A stretch of 64,000 bases of DNA, taken from Photobacterium sp. Ph5. Lineage in GTDB: Bacteria; Pseudomonadota; Gammaproteobacteria; Enterobacterales; Vibrionaceae. The notes beneath the pieces are model-generated. The model searched no databases and was not told the DNA's origin. It saw nothing but the letters and a program-made list of their open reading frames with translations. This document shows positions 8,764 to 18,350 of this stretch, in pieces (the stretch's first letter is position 1; every line of letters begins with the position of its first letter). The DNA lies in NCBI RefSeq assembly GCF_022129445.1, contig NZ_JADQAQ010000020.1:1-64000 (forward strand), given 5' to 3'. A program made the translations under genes and the position numbers.

Positions 8764-8841
8764 CTTATTGTGTCCTATTGCTTTTCCTGTTCTTGGTGCG
8801 ATTATAGAGGGCATTGGTTTGATAATCACTGGCTTTGAATT

Positions 8842-8958
8842 ATGCGTAAAGGTTTATTAGCAATTTTTGTGTTAGGTACCCTAACATTAGCGGGATGTGG
8901 ACAGAGTGGTGCCCTCTACATGCCAAAAGATGCACCACAGCAAGAGCAAGCAAAGTAA
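8842..8958 (+). CDS. lptM: Small lipoprotein LptM (YifL/LppL type)
   Basis: This 38-residue frame starts MRKGLLAIFVLGTLTLAGCG: a lipoprotein signal with lipobox LAGC and Cys19 as the lipidated residue. A short tail follows with GQSGALYMPKDA, the conserved signature of LptM. In E. coli LptM assists disulfide maturation and assembly of the LPS translocon LptD/LptE at the outer membrane. It sits just before lysA and dapF as in E. coli (cyaY-yifL-dapF). Confidence 0.92.
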   Translation: MRKGLLAIFVLGTLTLAGCGQSGALYMPKDAPQQEQAK

Positions 8959-9026
8959 AAAATAAATAAACACTGAGTTAAACAGTGTCGCCATTGAAAG
9001 CAGCTACTTAACAGGGAAGAAAAACA

Positions 9027-10277
9027 TTGGATTACTTTAACTACCAGCAAAATAATCAATTATGGGCTGAAAATGTGCCATTAGCACAATTGGCTGAGCA
9101 ATACGGTACGCCTTTGTATGTGTATTCACGTGCAACGTTAGAGCGTCACTGGAAAGCATTTGATGAGGCGGTTGCAACTCACCCTCATTTAATCTGTTAT
9201 GCCGTGAAAGCTAATTCTAACCTTGGAGTATTAAATGTCCTTGCTCGTCTTGGTTCTGGCTTTGACATTGTGTCGCAAGGTGAATTAGAGCGTGTGATTG
9301 CTGCTGGTGGTGATCCGGCAAAAGTGGTGTTCTCAGGTGTCGGTAAAACGGCTGCTGAAATGAAGCGTGCACTAGAGCTTGGGATCAAATGCTTCAATGT
9401 TGAGTCTGAACCTGAATTAGAGCGTCTAAATAGCGTTGCTGAAGAGCTAGGTGTTACAGCGCCTATTTCATTGCGTATTAACCCTGATGTTGATGCGAAA
9501 ACGCATCCTTATATATCAACAGGATTGCGTGATAATAAGTTCGGTATTGTGTTTGATCGCGCAGTGGAAGTGTATCGCCTAGCGCACAGTTTGCCACATT
9601 TACAGGTTGTTGGTATGGATTGTCATATCGGCTCTCAGCTAACTGACATTACTCCGTTTATTGATGCTACCGATCGTTTATTGGCGTTAGTTGATGAGTT
9701 AAAAGCTGAAGGTATTCATATTCAGCACCTTGATTTAGGCGGCGGTCTTGGGGTGACTTACAATGATGAGCAACCACCACAACCTGCAGACTATGCTTCG
9801 GCATTACTCGCGCGGTTAGAAAATTATCCTGATTTGGAGCTGATTTTTGAGCCAGGGCGCGCCATTGCTGCGAATGCGGGTGTGTTACTGACAAAAGTTG
9901 AGTTTCTAAAGCATACTGAACATAAAAACTTCGCCATTGTTGATGCGGCAATGAATGATTTAATTCGTCCGACGTTATATTCAGCGTGGCAAGACATTGT
10001 GCCAGTTAGCCCGCGTCAGGGTGAAGCACATGTCTACGATTTAGTTGGACCTATTTGTGAAACCGGTGACTTTATCGGTAAAGATCGCAGTTTATGTTTA
10101 GCGCAAGGTGATTTATTAGCAGTTCGTTCAGCAGGCGCTTATGGCTTTGTGATGGCATCGAACTACAATACCCGTGCTCGTGCGGCTGAAATTATGGTCG
10201 ACGGTGAACAGGTTCATGTTGTTCGTGAGCGTGAAACGCTAGCGCAACTGTGGCAACTAGAACAGATTATTCAGTGA
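9027..10277 (+). CDS. lysA: Diaminopimelate decarboxylase
   Basis: LysA is the PLP enzyme that decarboxylates meso-diaminopimelate to L-lysine. The 416-residue protein has the fold type III pattern: YAVKANSN with the PLP lysine at 61, HIGSQLTD, LDLGGGLGV, EPGRAIAANAG and CETGDF with the active-site Cys. The start is a TTG at 9027 with AGGGAAG about ten bases upstream. The encoded DYFNYQQNNQLWAENV matches the family N-terminus. Together with dapF, 38 bases downstream, it covers the last two steps of lysine synthesis. Confidence 0.96.
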   Translation: MDYFNYQQNNQLWAENVPLAQLAEQYGTPLYVYSRATLERHWKAFDEAVATHPHLICYAVKANSNLGVLNVLARLGSGFDIVSQGELERVIAAGGDPAKVVFSGVGKTAAEMKRALELGIKCFNVESEPELERLNSVAEELGVTAPISLRINPDVDAKTHPYISTGLRDNKFGIVFDRAVEVYRLAHSLPHLQVVGMDCHIGSQLTDITPFIDATDRLLALVDELKAEGIHIQHLDLGGGLGVTYNDEQPPQPADYASALLARLENYPDLELIFEPGRAIAANAGVLLTKVEFLKHTEHKNFAIVDAAMNDLIRPTLYSAWQDIVPVSPRQGEAHVYDLVGPICETGDFIGKDRSLCLAQGDLLAVRSAGAYGFVMASNYNTRARAAEIMVDGEQVHVVRERETLAQLWQLEQIIQ

Positions 10278-10315
10278 TCATGGCTGCGATGAAATGAAAA
10301 AAATTAAGGAACATC

Positions 10316-11146
10316 ATGCAGATTAACTTTTCCAAAATGCATGGGTTAGGCAATGACTTTGTTGTTGTTGACTGCGTGACACAAAATGTATTTTTTTCAC
10401 CTGATGCGATCCGCCGTTTGGCGGATCGACATCGTGGTATCGGTTTTGACCAATTGTTAGTGGTTGAACCGCCTTATGATCCTGAAACGGATTTTCATTA
10501 CCGCATATTTAATGCCGATGGTAGTGAAGTCGAACAATGTGGTAACGGCGCCCGTTGTTTTGCCCGTTTTGTTTCCATGAAAGGGTTAACCAATAAATAC
10601 CATATTTCGGTGAGTACCAAAGCGGGAAAAATGTTGCTGAAACTTGAAAATGATAATCAGGTGACAGTGAATATGGGTGTGCCGATCTTTGAACCGAGCA
10701 AGATCCCGATGAAAGCAAAACAAGCTGAAAAAACCTATATTTTACGCGCAGGTGAGCAAACGCTTTTCTGTGGCGCGGCAAGTATGGGTAATCCGCACTG
10801 TGTTACTGTGGTTGATGATGTTGATACTGCTGATGTCGATACATTAGGCCCGTTATTAGAATCCCATGAACGTTTTCCTGAGCGTGTTAATGCTGGCTTT
10901 ATGCAAGTACTCGATCGCAATAACGTGCGTTTGCGTGTGTATGAGCGTGGTGCGGGTGAGACTCAAGCTTGCGGTAGCGGTGCCTGTGCGGCGGTTGCGA
11001 TTGGGCGAGTTCAAGGTTTGCTGGATGAAAATGTAAAAGTTTCTCTACCTGGTGGTGATTTATATATCCGTTGGGCGGGGGAAGGTAAGCCATTATTTAT
11101 GACCGGCCCTGCCGCTCACGTTTTTGACGGGCAATTTATTCAATGA
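10316..11146 (+). CDS. dapF: Diaminopimelate epimerase
   Basis: DapF interconverts LL- and meso-diaminopimelate without a cofactor, supplying LysA and peptidoglycan. The 276-residue protein starts [19 protein letters not shown]. It has both catalytic cysteines in their motifs: Cys75 (QCGNGARC) and Cys219 (ACGSGAC). The stop overlaps the next ATG by four bases, so dapF and the DUF484 gene are co-translated. Confidence 0.97.
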   Translation: MQINFSKMHGLGNDFVVVDCVTQNVFFSPDAIRRLADRHRGIGFDQLLVVEPPYDPETDFHYRIFNADGSEVEQCGNGARCFARFVSMKGLTNKYHISVSTKAGKMLLKLENDNQVTVNMGVPIFEPSKIPMKAKQAEKTYILRAGEQTLFCGAASMGNPHCVTVVDDVDTADVDTLGPLLESHERFPERVNAGFMQVLDRNNVRLRVYERGAGETQACGSGACAAVAIGRVQGLLDENVKVSLPGGDLYIRWAGEGKPLFMTGPAAHVFDGQFIQ

Positions 11147-11847
11147 CAACACATTCTCAGCAAACTTGTTCATCAGGGGATGACTTGAATGAGGTGCTGA
11201 ATGAGCAAGCAGTTGTAACTTACTTGCGCAATAATCCCACTTTTTTTTCACGTCAATCGGAGTGGTTGAGTGACGTGCGGATCCCTCATAAAGAGCGTGG
11301 TACTGTCTCTTTGGTTGATATTCAATTAGAGAGACTACGACTACGGATCGCCGAGCTTGAGCAACAACATGCCACGTTACTCGCCAATGCAACTAAAAGT
11401 GGTGAGTTATCGGTCTTGTTCTCTAATGCTCAAGTACAATTATTACAATGCCATAATATTTATCAGGTACTGACGATTGTTGATACCTTAGCGGCGCAAT
11501 TGGATCTTTCCGTTTGTCTTCGTTTGTTTGATAGCGAAGATAAGGTGTTATACCTCGAACGTCGTCAATTTAACGATTTTTATCGTTCACGTTTAACTCA
11601 AGATCGTCCATATTTAGGTCGTCTACGTCGTCCTGAAGCTGAATTGTTATATACCCATCCGCCACAGTTAGGATCATTTATTGTGTTGCCATTAGGTCGT
11701 TCGGCAGCCAATGGTGTATTGAGTTTTGCGAGCGCAGATGGTGGACACTTTCAACCCGAAATGGACACCTTGTTTGTTGAGCAGTTAGCGACAACCATTA
11801 GTTACTTGATAGAGCATTGGCAATATACCCGTGAGGTTATTGACTAA
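11143..11847 (+). CDS. DUF484 family protein (YigA-like)
   Basis: A 234-residue cytoplasmic protein of the DUF484 family, always found between dapF and xerC in gammaproteobacteria. The N-terminus [26 protein letters not shown] is the family signature. A short coiled coil ([19 protein letters not shown]) follows, then a GAF-like C-terminal domain with [10 protein letters not shown] and GVLSFAS. The biochemical function is not established. The ATG overlaps the dapF stop by four bases, and xerC begins two bases after its own stop. Confidence 0.93.
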   Translation: MTTHSQQTCSSGDDLNEVLNEQAVVTYLRNNPTFFSRQSEWLSDVRIPHKERGTVSLVDIQLERLRLRIAELEQQHATLLANATKSGELSVLFSNAQVQLLQCHNIYQVLTIVDTLAAQLDLSVCLRLFDSEDKVLYLERRQFNDFYRSRLTQDRPYLGRLRRPEAELLYTHPPQLGSFIVLPLGRSAANGVLSFASADGGHFQPEMDTLFVEQLATTISYLIEHWQYTREVID

Positions 11848-11848
11848 T

Positions 11849-12754
11849 ATGTTGCCCCGCAGTTTGGAACAACCACTTGAACGTTTCTATGAATATTTAC
11901 GTAGTGAACGTGAGCTAAGCTTACATACTCAGCAAAATTATAAGCGCCAGTTAACGCGTATTGCAGAACAATTGGTCGAATTGAGCGTCGATAATTGGCA
12001 GCAAGTGGATGCCGGTTGGGTACGTCAAATCGCCAGTAAAGGGATGCGAGATGGCTTAAAGGCGAGTAGCCTTGCGATGCGATTATCTGCCTTGCGAAGT
12101 TTTTTTGATTTTTTAGTCCATCAAAATGTTTTAAAAGCCAACCCTGCAAAAGGCGTTGCGGCGCCACGAAAAGCACGTCCATTACCCAAGAATTTGGATG
12201 TGGATGAAATGAATCAATTATTGGATGTTAACGATGATGATCCATTAGCAATTCGTGATCGCGCAATGATGGAGTTGATGTACGGTGCAGGGTTACGTTT
12301 AGCCGAGCTGGTTGGTATTGATGTGCGTCATATCAGCTTAAGCAAAGGCGACTTACGGGTAATTGGTAAGGGCGATAAAGAAAGGGTGGTTCCTTTCTCT
12401 GGCCTTGCTCGTGAATGGGTAGCGAAATGGTTGAAGTTGCGTGACAACATTGCTCAAGCAGAAGAGCCTGCATTGTTTGTGTCTAAATTAGGGACGCGTA
12501 TTTCGACTCGAAATGTGCAGAAAAGGATGGCGGAATGGGGACAAAAGCAGGCAGTATCGAGCCATATTAACCCCCATAAATTACGTCATAGTTTTGCGAC
12601 ACATATGTTGGAATCGAGCGGTGATTTACGTGCAGTACAAGAGCTTTTAGGTCACGCGAATTTATCGACAACCCAAATCTATACCCATTTGGATTTTCAG
12701 CATTTAGCGAAAGTGTATGATGAAGCACATCCTCGTGCTAAGCGTAATAAATAG
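11849..12754 (+). CDS. xerC: Tyrosine recombinase XerC
   Basis: XerC acts with XerD at dif to resolve chromosome dimers. The 301-residue protein has the SAM-like N-terminal core-binding domain and a complete catalytic set: Arg150 ([10 protein letters not shown]), Lys174, His243-x-x-Arg246 ([12 protein letters not shown]), His269 (LLGHANL) and Tyr278 (TQIYTHLD). I prefer the ATG at 11849, with GAGGT 11 bases upstream, over a GTG six codons earlier that overlaps the previous gene. Confidence 0.96.
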   Translation: MLPRSLEQPLERFYEYLRSERELSLHTQQNYKRQLTRIAEQLVELSVDNWQQVDAGWVRQIASKGMRDGLKASSLAMRLSALRSFFDFLVHQNVLKANPAKGVAAPRKARPLPKNLDVDEMNQLLDVNDDDPLAIRDRAMMELMYGAGLRLAELVGIDVRHISLSKGDLRVIGKGDKERVVPFSGLAREWVAKWLKLRDNIAQAEEPALFVSKLGTRISTRNVQKRMAEWGQKQAVSSHINPHKLRHSFATHMLESSGDLRAVQELLGHANLSTTQIYTHLDFQHLAKVYDEAHPRAKRNK

Positions 12755-12786
12755 CATTGACTGCTACGTATCAATACAGAGAGATT

Positions 12787-13515
12787 ATGCATTTTTACCG
12801 TCAATTAACGCCAATTAGTGCCCTAACCTTTGATCTTGACGATACCTTATACGATAACCGTCCGGTGATTGTTCGTGCTGAACAAGCAATGTTTGACTGG
12901 TTAACGCAGATCTTACCGTCACGTATCATGATTGATAAAACCGTTTGGTCATCGCTTAAATCGCAATTAGCGATGCTAGATCCAATGCTCAAACATGATG
13001 TCAGTTTGTGGCGATATGAAACCATTAAAATAGGTTTAATGCAGCTAGGGTTTCGTCTATCAGAGGCAGAAGTTTTAGCGCAGCAGGGGTTAGATACTGT
13101 ACTGGCAGTTCGCAACCAAGTCGATGTTCCTGCAGAAACGCACCGAGTATTAAAACAATTAAGTGACCATTTTCCGCTAGTCGGGTTAACCAATGGTAAT
13201 GTTGATGCAGAAAAAATTGGCTTAGCGCCATATTTTGTCGAGGTGTTTCAAGCGGGCAAAGATGGTTTAGCAAAACCTGAGGCAGATTTATTTAACCTTG
13301 CGGTTAATACCTTAAATTTACCGGCAGCGGCAATTTTACATGTTGGTGATCATCTTATTACTGATGTAAAAGGCGCGAAACAGCATGGCTTTCAAGCGTG
13401 TTGGTTTAACGATCAGCAAAAATTGATTCAGCAGCAATCGAAAGCGTTGATCCTACCCGATGTAGAAATTACGCAATTGGCGCAGCTGCTTGAGATTGTC
13501 GGATTAGAGAATTAA
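12787..13515 (+). CDS. yigB: HAD-family phosphatase YigB (FMN/5-amino-6-ribitylaminouracil phosphate type)
   Basis: A HAD hydrolase of 242 residues. The nucleophile motif is LTFDLDDTLYDN (DxDxT), motif II GLTNGN and motif IV HVGDHLITDVKGA. In E. coli YigB dephosphorylates FMN and intermediates of riboflavin synthesis. The start MHFYRQLTPISALTFDLDD at 12787 matches the E. coli N-terminus. It has GAGAG upstream, so it is preferred over a TTG ten codons earlier. It closes the lysA-to-yigB operon. Confidence 0.92.
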   Translation: MHFYRQLTPISALTFDLDDTLYDNRPVIVRAEQAMFDWLTQILPSRIMIDKTVWSSLKSQLAMLDPMLKHDVSLWRYETIKIGLMQLGFRLSEAEVLAQQGLDTVLAVRNQVDVPAETHRVLKQLSDHFPLVGLTNGNVDAEKIGLAPYFVEVFQAGKDGLAKPEADLFNLAVNTLNLPAAAILHVGDHLITDVKGAKQHGFQACWFNDQQKLIQQQSKALILPDVEITQLAQLLEIVGLEN

Positions 13516-13545
13516 AAAAAGCGACCCTAGGTCGCTTGTTTGTTA
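13514..13545. terminator. Terminator between yigB and the bufferin-type operon
   Basis: A7, GCGACC, loop CTA, GGTCGC, TTGTTTGTT. On the minus strand the hairpin is followed by seven T, so it is a strong terminator for the buf-type operon and a weaker one for yigB. Confidence 0.85.
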
Positions 13546-13574
13546 GGTATAGCATATTAAAACTTGATCAATAT

Positions 13575-14027
13575 TCAGTAAGAATGGTGAAGGTTGCCAC
13601 GATTAAAGAAGTGATCAAAAGAGAGACTTCCCGCCCCCCACATCACATTGGTGAGTAGCATCATTCCCCACAGTTGGTGATCATAAAATCCTTTTTCCCA
13701 AAGTGCTGGATAGGAAATGACTGCCATGACGTTAAATCCAAAAAGTACGAATGCCATCGGACGAGTAAATAGACCCAGCGTGAGAAAAATAGGGATAAAA
13801 ACTTCAACCGCAGTACCAAGATATGCCGCCCATTGCCATGGTAATAAGGGCACATGATACTCGTATTCAAAAAGATATAAGGTGCTATCCCAGCTTGAGT
13901 ATTTGATCATGCCAGATTGAAAAAATACCCATGCAACCCAAAGACGAGTAAAAAGCAGTACAAGTGGGATAAAAGGGGTGGTTAACCGTGAGAAAAAAGG
14001 GTCGATACTGCGAATAAAACTATCCAT
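13575..14027 (-). CDS. bufD: DoxX-family membrane protein, bufD-like
   Basis: A 150-residue membrane protein of the DoxX/DoxD superfamily with four hydrophobic helices. The first is FIPLVLLFTRLWVAWVFF and the second has LPWQWAAYLGTAVEVF, followed by TRPMAFVLFGFNVMAV and WGMMLLTNVMWGAG. It is the last gene of the DUF2282-DUF692-DUF2063 operon, where a DoxX protein is usual (called BufD in bufferin clusters). The start at 14027 has GGAGG just upstream and overlaps the stop of the preceding gene by eight bases. Its role is unproven; a redox or membrane function has been suggested. Confidence 0.8.
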   Translation of the reverse strand: MDSFIRSIDPFFSRLTTPFIPLVLLFTRLWVAWVFFQSGMIKYSSWDSTLYLFEYEYHVPLLPWQWAAYLGTAVEVFIPIFLTLGLFTRPMAFVLFGFNVMAVISYPALWEKGFYDHQLWGMMLLTNVMWGAGSLSFDHFFNRGNLHHSY

Positions 14028-14838
14028 CGTTTGCCTCCACGATATCGTCGGTGAGTTGATATTCAAATAATAAAGGTAGTTGTTCAAGCATCTGTGGAGA
14101 GGCTTGTTGAAGTGATTTTTGTTGTTGGCAGTGAATGATTAACGCCTTGAGATCTGAAGAGATGACCTGCGTTAATATTTCGTTTCCACGCAATTGAATA
14201 ACCACGGTTTGTGGCTGTTCGATATCAAGTGCTGCCAATGGGTCATCAGCGCTAGAAAACTCTGATGCGTGATGGTTGAGCCTTTCACCATCTACAATAT
14301 GCCACAAATCCCCGACACTATACTGGCTGGTCAAAACATAGGTTGCCGCAGGAATATGAAAATAGCTTTGTCCAAAGGCATCGGTATTTTCTGCATTTTG
14401 AAGGTGTTGTAATTTTTCCAATGGAAAACCGTGTTGTTGTGACGGCATGCGGCTGACAATATCTCGGTACCATTCGAGTTGAGCGAGATCTGACAAATAC
14501 GGCAAGGCTTTGTTGATGGTTTCATTATTTGCAATGGTGCGATGAAACCCTTCACCGTAATGGCTCACATCGCCTTGCGTTAAGGGAGAGTGCAGTATGT
14601 GTAATCGCGCCAGTTGAACAAAACAGTCATGGCCGATCATTGCAAGGACTGCGGGATACGTAGCCGAAAGAATATCGGTTAAACTCAAAATAAAATTATT
14701 TCGATAAATTTGTAGATGTTGCTCAGCACTAAAGGTGGTGGATTTTATCGTCGTAGACGCATAGCTGTGTTTATATTGCAGTGCATCGGAAAAGGCGCTT
14801 TGGAGCTGATGCAGTTCATTGTTGACAGCATATTTCAT
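14020..14838 (-). CDS. bufC: DUF2063 family protein, bufC-like partner of the MNIO enzyme
   Basis: A 272-residue protein with the DUF2063 N-terminal domain: LQSAFSDALQ, then QHLQIYRNNFILSLTDILS, TYPAVLAMIG and GEGFHRTIAN. It follows DUF692 genes in most clusters of this kind. It is thought to recognise the precursor peptide and deliver it to the MNIO enzyme, as MbnC does with MbnB. The annotation 'putative DNA-binding' is an older domain label. I chose the ATG at 14838 (MKYAVNNELHQ). It overlaps the end of the DUF692 gene by 23 bases, indicating tight coupling. Confidence 0.82.
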   Translation of the reverse strand: MKYAVNNELHQLQSAFSDALQYKHSYASTTIKSTTFSAEQHLQIYRNNFILSLTDILSATYPAVLAMIGHDCFVQLARLHILHSPLTQGDVSHYGEGFHRTIANNETINKALPYLSDLAQLEWYRDIVSRMPSQQHGFPLEKLQHLQNAENTDAFGQSYFHIPAATYVLTSQYSVGDLWHIVDGERLNHHASEFSSADDPLAALDIEQPQTVVIQLRGNEILTQVISSDLKALIIHCQQQKSLQQASPQMLEQLPLLFEYQLTDDIVEANDG

Positions 14839-15679
14839 AGTGATGTTCTCGTTGAAGGAACGCGTTCGCTTTAGCCGCTTCAGCAAGGAGTATTTCTAAT
14901 GATGGTAACTCTGCATCCCACTCTATTAAGGTTGGAGTATGCTTACCATTTTGCTGTATCCATTGACGATAAAGTTGCCATACAGGCTCACTTACCGGCT
15001 TGCTGTGAGTATCAATCCATATTTCCCCTTCAGGGAATTGTTTCACCGTAAAGCCTGCAAGGTGGATCTCTTTTACCGTATCGGGATTGATGGCATCTAA
15101 ATAAGTTTGACAATCAAACTGATGGTTAAAGCTATTGACGTAAAGATTGTTTAAATCTAATAACAAGCCACATCCTGTGCGTTGTTGAACGGCAGTTAGA
15201 AACTCCCATTCCGGTATAACTGAGTGCTTAAAACTGAGATAGCTCGATGGGTTTTCAATTAACAATTGTCTGTTGAGGTAATCTTGCACTTGTTCGACAT
15301 GCGTACAGAAAACATCAAGCGCTTGTTCGGTATAAGGTAGAGGCAGTAAATCGTTAAAGTATTGACCGTTAACTGAACTCCAACTGAGGTGATCTGAAAC
15401 CGCAAAAGGATTAACAACATCAATCAGTTGTTTCAGTTGCTTTAAATGCTCACGGTTAATTGGATCGGCTGAACCAAGGGATAGTCCAATACCATGACAA
15501 CTTATCGGGTAATGCTCGATGATGGCTAACAGCTGTTGATATTGAGGCGCATGGCGGTTGAAATAGTTTTCACTGTGAATCTCAAGCCAGCCAATATCCG
15601 GACGTTGCTTGATAATCGGTTGGTGATGAGGTGAGCGTAAACCCACCCCAACCATATCCTTTAATAACGGAGAGCCCAT
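14816..15679 (-). CDS. bufB: DUF692 multinuclear non-haem iron oxygenase (MNIO), bufB-like
   Basis: A TIM-barrel DUF692 protein (287 residues), the family of MbnB and other multi-iron enzymes that modify cysteines in precursor peptides. Motifs visible: GVGLRSPHHQPI at the start, IGWLEIHSENYF, SCHGIGLSLGS, AVSDHLSWSS, LLDLNNLYVN, EIHLAGF, IDTHSKPV and IEWDAELPS. They carry the His, Asp, Glu and Asn residues expected to bind iron. The ATG at 15679 shares one base with the precursor stop codon (TAATG). A frame 13 codons longer would intrude into that gene. The likely substrate is the adjacent cysteine peptide. Confidence 0.88.
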   Translation of the reverse strand: MGSPLLKDMVGVGLRSPHHQPIIKQRPDIGWLEIHSENYFNRHAPQYQQLLAIIEHYPISCHGIGLSLGSADPINREHLKQLKQLIDVVNPFAVSDHLSWSSVNGQYFNDLLPLPYTEQALDVFCTHVEQVQDYLNRQLLIENPSSYLSFKHSVIPEWEFLTAVQQRTGCGLLLDLNNLYVNSFNHQFDCQTYLDAINPDTVKEIHLAGFTVKQFPEGEIWIDTHSKPVSEPVWQLYRQWIQQNGKHTPTLIEWDAELPSLEILLAEAAKANAFLQREHHYEICCQQ

Positions 15680-15930
15680 TATGCCGACTCTGTTGAACCA
15701 CCATGAAGGCGATCGCAAAGCCCTTTAGGTACGGCAATGAAAGCATCTTTTTGACCATCTTCTTTGGCTGAGCCTGCGCATGATGTGGTTTTGGTCGCGC
15801 AGTCATTTTTTCCTGCTTTCGCTACCCCATAACATTTTTCTTTTGCTTCGCCAGCAACGGCAGAAGTTGAGGCGACTGCGATAAGACCTGTCATTGCAGA
15901 TGCAAGTGCAAGTTTGTTTACGTTGTTCAT
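15679..15930 (-). CDS. bufA: DUF2282 precursor peptide, bufferin-type (BufA-like)
   Basis: An 83-residue DUF2282 protein. Residues 1-26 form a Sec signal peptide (MNNVNKLALASAMTGLIAVA..., cleavage after AVA). The mature part is short and polar with exactly four cysteines: Cys33 (EKCYGVAKAGKNDC), Cys44, Cys51 (TSCAG) and Cys72 (KGLCDRLHGGST). This spacing is the bufferin pattern, in which MNIO enzymes convert cysteines to a copper-binding form and the peptide is exported to the periplasm. It is the first gene of a four-gene operon with overlapping starts. A clear SD (GAGGA) precedes the ATG. Confidence 0.85.
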   Translation of the reverse strand: MNNVNKLALASAMTGLIAVASTSAVAGEAKEKCYGVAKAGKNDCATKTTSCAGSAKEDGQKDAFIAVPKGLCDRLHGGSTESA

Positions 15931-15975
15931 GGTGAAATCCTCTTGAGATATAACTTATTGGCTGATTTTTATGTG

Positions 15976-15987
15976 GCGTTAAAACGC
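15976..15987. promoter_or_regulatory. Inverted repeat upstream of bufA, possible operator
   Basis: GCGTTAAAACGC has five-base arms around two bases, and lies 46-57 bases before the bufA start. A metal-responsive operator would be expected about here, but the repeat is short and matches no consensus I know. The 15931-16144 gap otherwise holds the divergent bufA and uvrD promoter regions. Confidence 0.3.
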
Positions 15988-16144
15988 TCTGTTTAATAGG
16001 AAAGGGAAAGGCTGGGATTTATTGCGAAAAAAAATGATTAAAATTAAAACAATTTTCTGCACCAAGGAAAGATGAAGATATCGAGGCAATCTTTTTTCGT
16101 GCTGTTATAATCATCACCATTGTATAAATAACCAGTAGATAGCG

Positions 16145-18316
16145 ATGGACGTTTCACTCCTATTAGACGGGCTCAATGATAAACAAAGAGAAGCGGTGGC
16201 AGCGCCGTTGGGTAACCACCTCGTGCTGGCTGGTGCCGGTAGTGGTAAGACACGAGTGCTGGTTCATCGCATTGCTTGGTTGTTATCGGTAGAGCAAGCA
16301 TCACCGTATTCGATCATGTCGGTGACTTTTACCAACAAAGCGGCCGCAGAAATGCGTGGGCGTATTAATGAGTTAATGCATGGTTCAAGTGCGGGGATGT
16401 GGAATGGCACTTTCCACGGACTATGTCACCGTATGCTGCGCGCTCATTACCTTGATGCACGTTTGCCGGAAGATTTTAATATTTTAGATTCTGATGATCA
16501 GATGCGTTTATTGCGCCGCTTGATCAAAGCGCAGAATCTAGATGAAAAACATTGGCCTGCTCGTCAGGCTGCTTGGTATATCAATGCCAAGAAAGATGAA
16601 GGTTTACGTCCTAAACACGTTGAAACCTATAGCGATCCCGTAGAGCAAACTTGGCTGCGAATTTACACCGCTTACCAAGAAGCGTGCGATCGCGCGGGTA
16701 TGGTCGATTTTGCTGAACTATTGCTGCGATCTTACGAGTTATTGCGCGATAACAAGCATATCCGTGAACATTACCAAGCTCGCTTTAAGCACATTTTGGT
16801 CGACGAGTTTCAAGATACCAATAGCATTCAGTTTGCGTGGTTACGCTTAATGGCAGGGCCTGATTGCCATGTGATGATCGTGGGTGATGACGACCAGTCT
16901 ATTTATGGCTGGCGTGGGGCAAAAATCGAAAATATTCAGCGTTTTTTAAATGAATTTAAAGATGCGTCGTCGATTTTCCTTGAGCAAAATTACCGTTCGA
17001 CCGGCAATATTCTAAATGCTGCCAATGAGTTGATTGCGAATAACAACGAACGTATGGGCAAGAAACTTTGGACTGACGGCGGTGAAGGTGAACCGATTTC
17101 GCTTTATTCTGCGTTTAACGAGCTCGATGAAGCGCGTTTTGCGGTGGGGAAAATTAAAGAGTGGCGCGATCAAGGTGGTAGCCTCAACGAAACGGCTTTC
17201 TTGTACCGTAGTAACGCCCAATCTCGCGTATTAGAAGAAGCATTAATTCAAGCTGGGTTGCCGTACCGTATCTACGGCGGTATGCGATTCTTCGAGCGCC
17301 AAGAGATAAAAGATGCGTTGTCTTACATGCGTTTAATCTCCAATCGTAATGATGATGCCTCGTTTGAGCGTGTGGTAAATACCCCGACGCGTGGTTTGGG
17401 CGATCGCACGTTAGAGACGATTCGTTTAGCTGCTCGCGATCGTGGTTTAACCATGTGGCAATCAAGTATTGCCTTGCTTGAAGAGCAAGTTTTAGCCGGT
17501 CGTGCAGCGAATTCATTACGCCGTTTTATCGAGCTGATTAATGCTCTTGAAGACGATACCGCAGACTTGCCAATGTATCAGCAGACCGATGAAGTCATTC
17601 GAAATTCTGGTTTACGTGCAATGTACGAGCAAGAAAAAGGCGAAAAAGCCCAAGCGCGTATTGAAAATTTAGAAGAATTGGTCACAGCTACTCGCCAGTT
17701 TGAGATCCCAGAAGAAGCTGAAAGCATGACACCACTTGCGGCCTTCTTAGCCCATGCGGCACTAGAAGCGGGTGATGGTCAGGCGGATGACTTTGAAGAT
17801 GCGGTGCAGCTGATGACGATGCACAGCGCCAAAGGCCTGGAATTCCCAGTGGTATTTATGGTGGGTGTAGAAGAGGGAATGTTCCCTAGCTCACGTACCA
17901 CAGAGGAAGTGGGACGTTTAGAAGAAGAGCGTCGTTTGTGTTACGTGGGGATGACCCGTGCAATGCAAAAACTGTATATCACGTATGCTGAAATGCGTCG
18001 TTTATACGGTAAAGATAATTTCCACAAACCTTCACGTTTTATCCGCGAAATTCCCGACCAGTTCGTCGAAGAAGTCCGCATGAAAGCACAAGTGTCACGT
18101 CCGGCAAGCAGTGGTCGTTTTAGCCAAACACAGGTGAATAACAACTTTAATGAGACAGGTTTTAACCTCGGTCAGCGTGTTGAGCATCCAAAATTTGGTG
18201 AAGGCACCATCATTAACTTTGAAGGCAGTGGCGCACAAAGCCGTGTGCAAGTGGCGTTTAATGGTGAAGGTATTAAGTGGTTGGTGACTCAGTACGCCAA
18301 GCTTACACCAATGTAA
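16145..18316 (+). CDS. uvrD: DNA helicase II UvrD
   Basis: A superfamily 1A 3'-5' helicase for nucleotide-excision and mismatch repair. The 723-residue product starts MDVSLLLDGLNDKQREAVAAP. Walker A AGAGSGKT spans 29-36. Motif Ia SVTFTNKAAAEMR, motif II VDEFQDTN, motif III GDDDQSIYGWRGA, motif IV QNYRST and motif V MTMHSAKGLEFP follow, with VGMTRA in motif VI. The C-terminus has the expected FNLGQRVEHPKFGEGTI Tudor-like tail. It is divergent from the buf-type operon. Confidence 0.98.
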   Translation: MDVSLLLDGLNDKQREAVAAPLGNHLVLAGAGSGKTRVLVHRIAWLLSVEQASPYSIMSVTFTNKAAAEMRGRINELMHGSSAGMWNGTFHGLCHRMLRAHYLDARLPEDFNILDSDDQMRLLRRLIKAQNLDEKHWPARQAAWYINAKKDEGLRPKHVETYSDPVEQTWLRIYTAYQEACDRAGMVDFAELLLRSYELLRDNKHIREHYQARFKHILVDEFQDTNSIQFAWLRLMAGPDCHVMIVGDDDQSIYGWRGAKIENIQRFLNEFKDASSIFLEQNYRSTGNILNAANELIANNNERMGKKLWTDGGEGEPISLYSAFNELDEARFAVGKIKEWRDQGGSLNETAFLYRSNAQSRVLEEALIQAGLPYRIYGGMRFFERQEIKDALSYMRLISNRNDDASFERVVNTPTRGLGDRTLETIRLAARDRGLTMWQSSIALLEEQVLAGRAANSLRRFIELINALEDDTADLPMYQQTDEVIRNSGLRAMYEQEKGEKAQARIENLEELVTATRQFEIPEEAESMTPLAAFLAHAALEAGDGQADDFEDAVQLMTMHSAKGLEFPVVFMVGVEEGMFPSSRTTEEVGRLEEERRLCYVGMTRAMQKLYITYAEMRRLYGKDNFHKPSRFIREIPDQFVEEVRMKAQVSRPASSGRFSQTQVNNNFNETGFNLGQRVEHPKFGEGTIINFEGSGAQSRVQVAFNGEGIKWLVTQYAKLTPM

Positions 18317-18350
18317 TTGCATGCATTGTTAATTGCTCGTAATACTTAAA

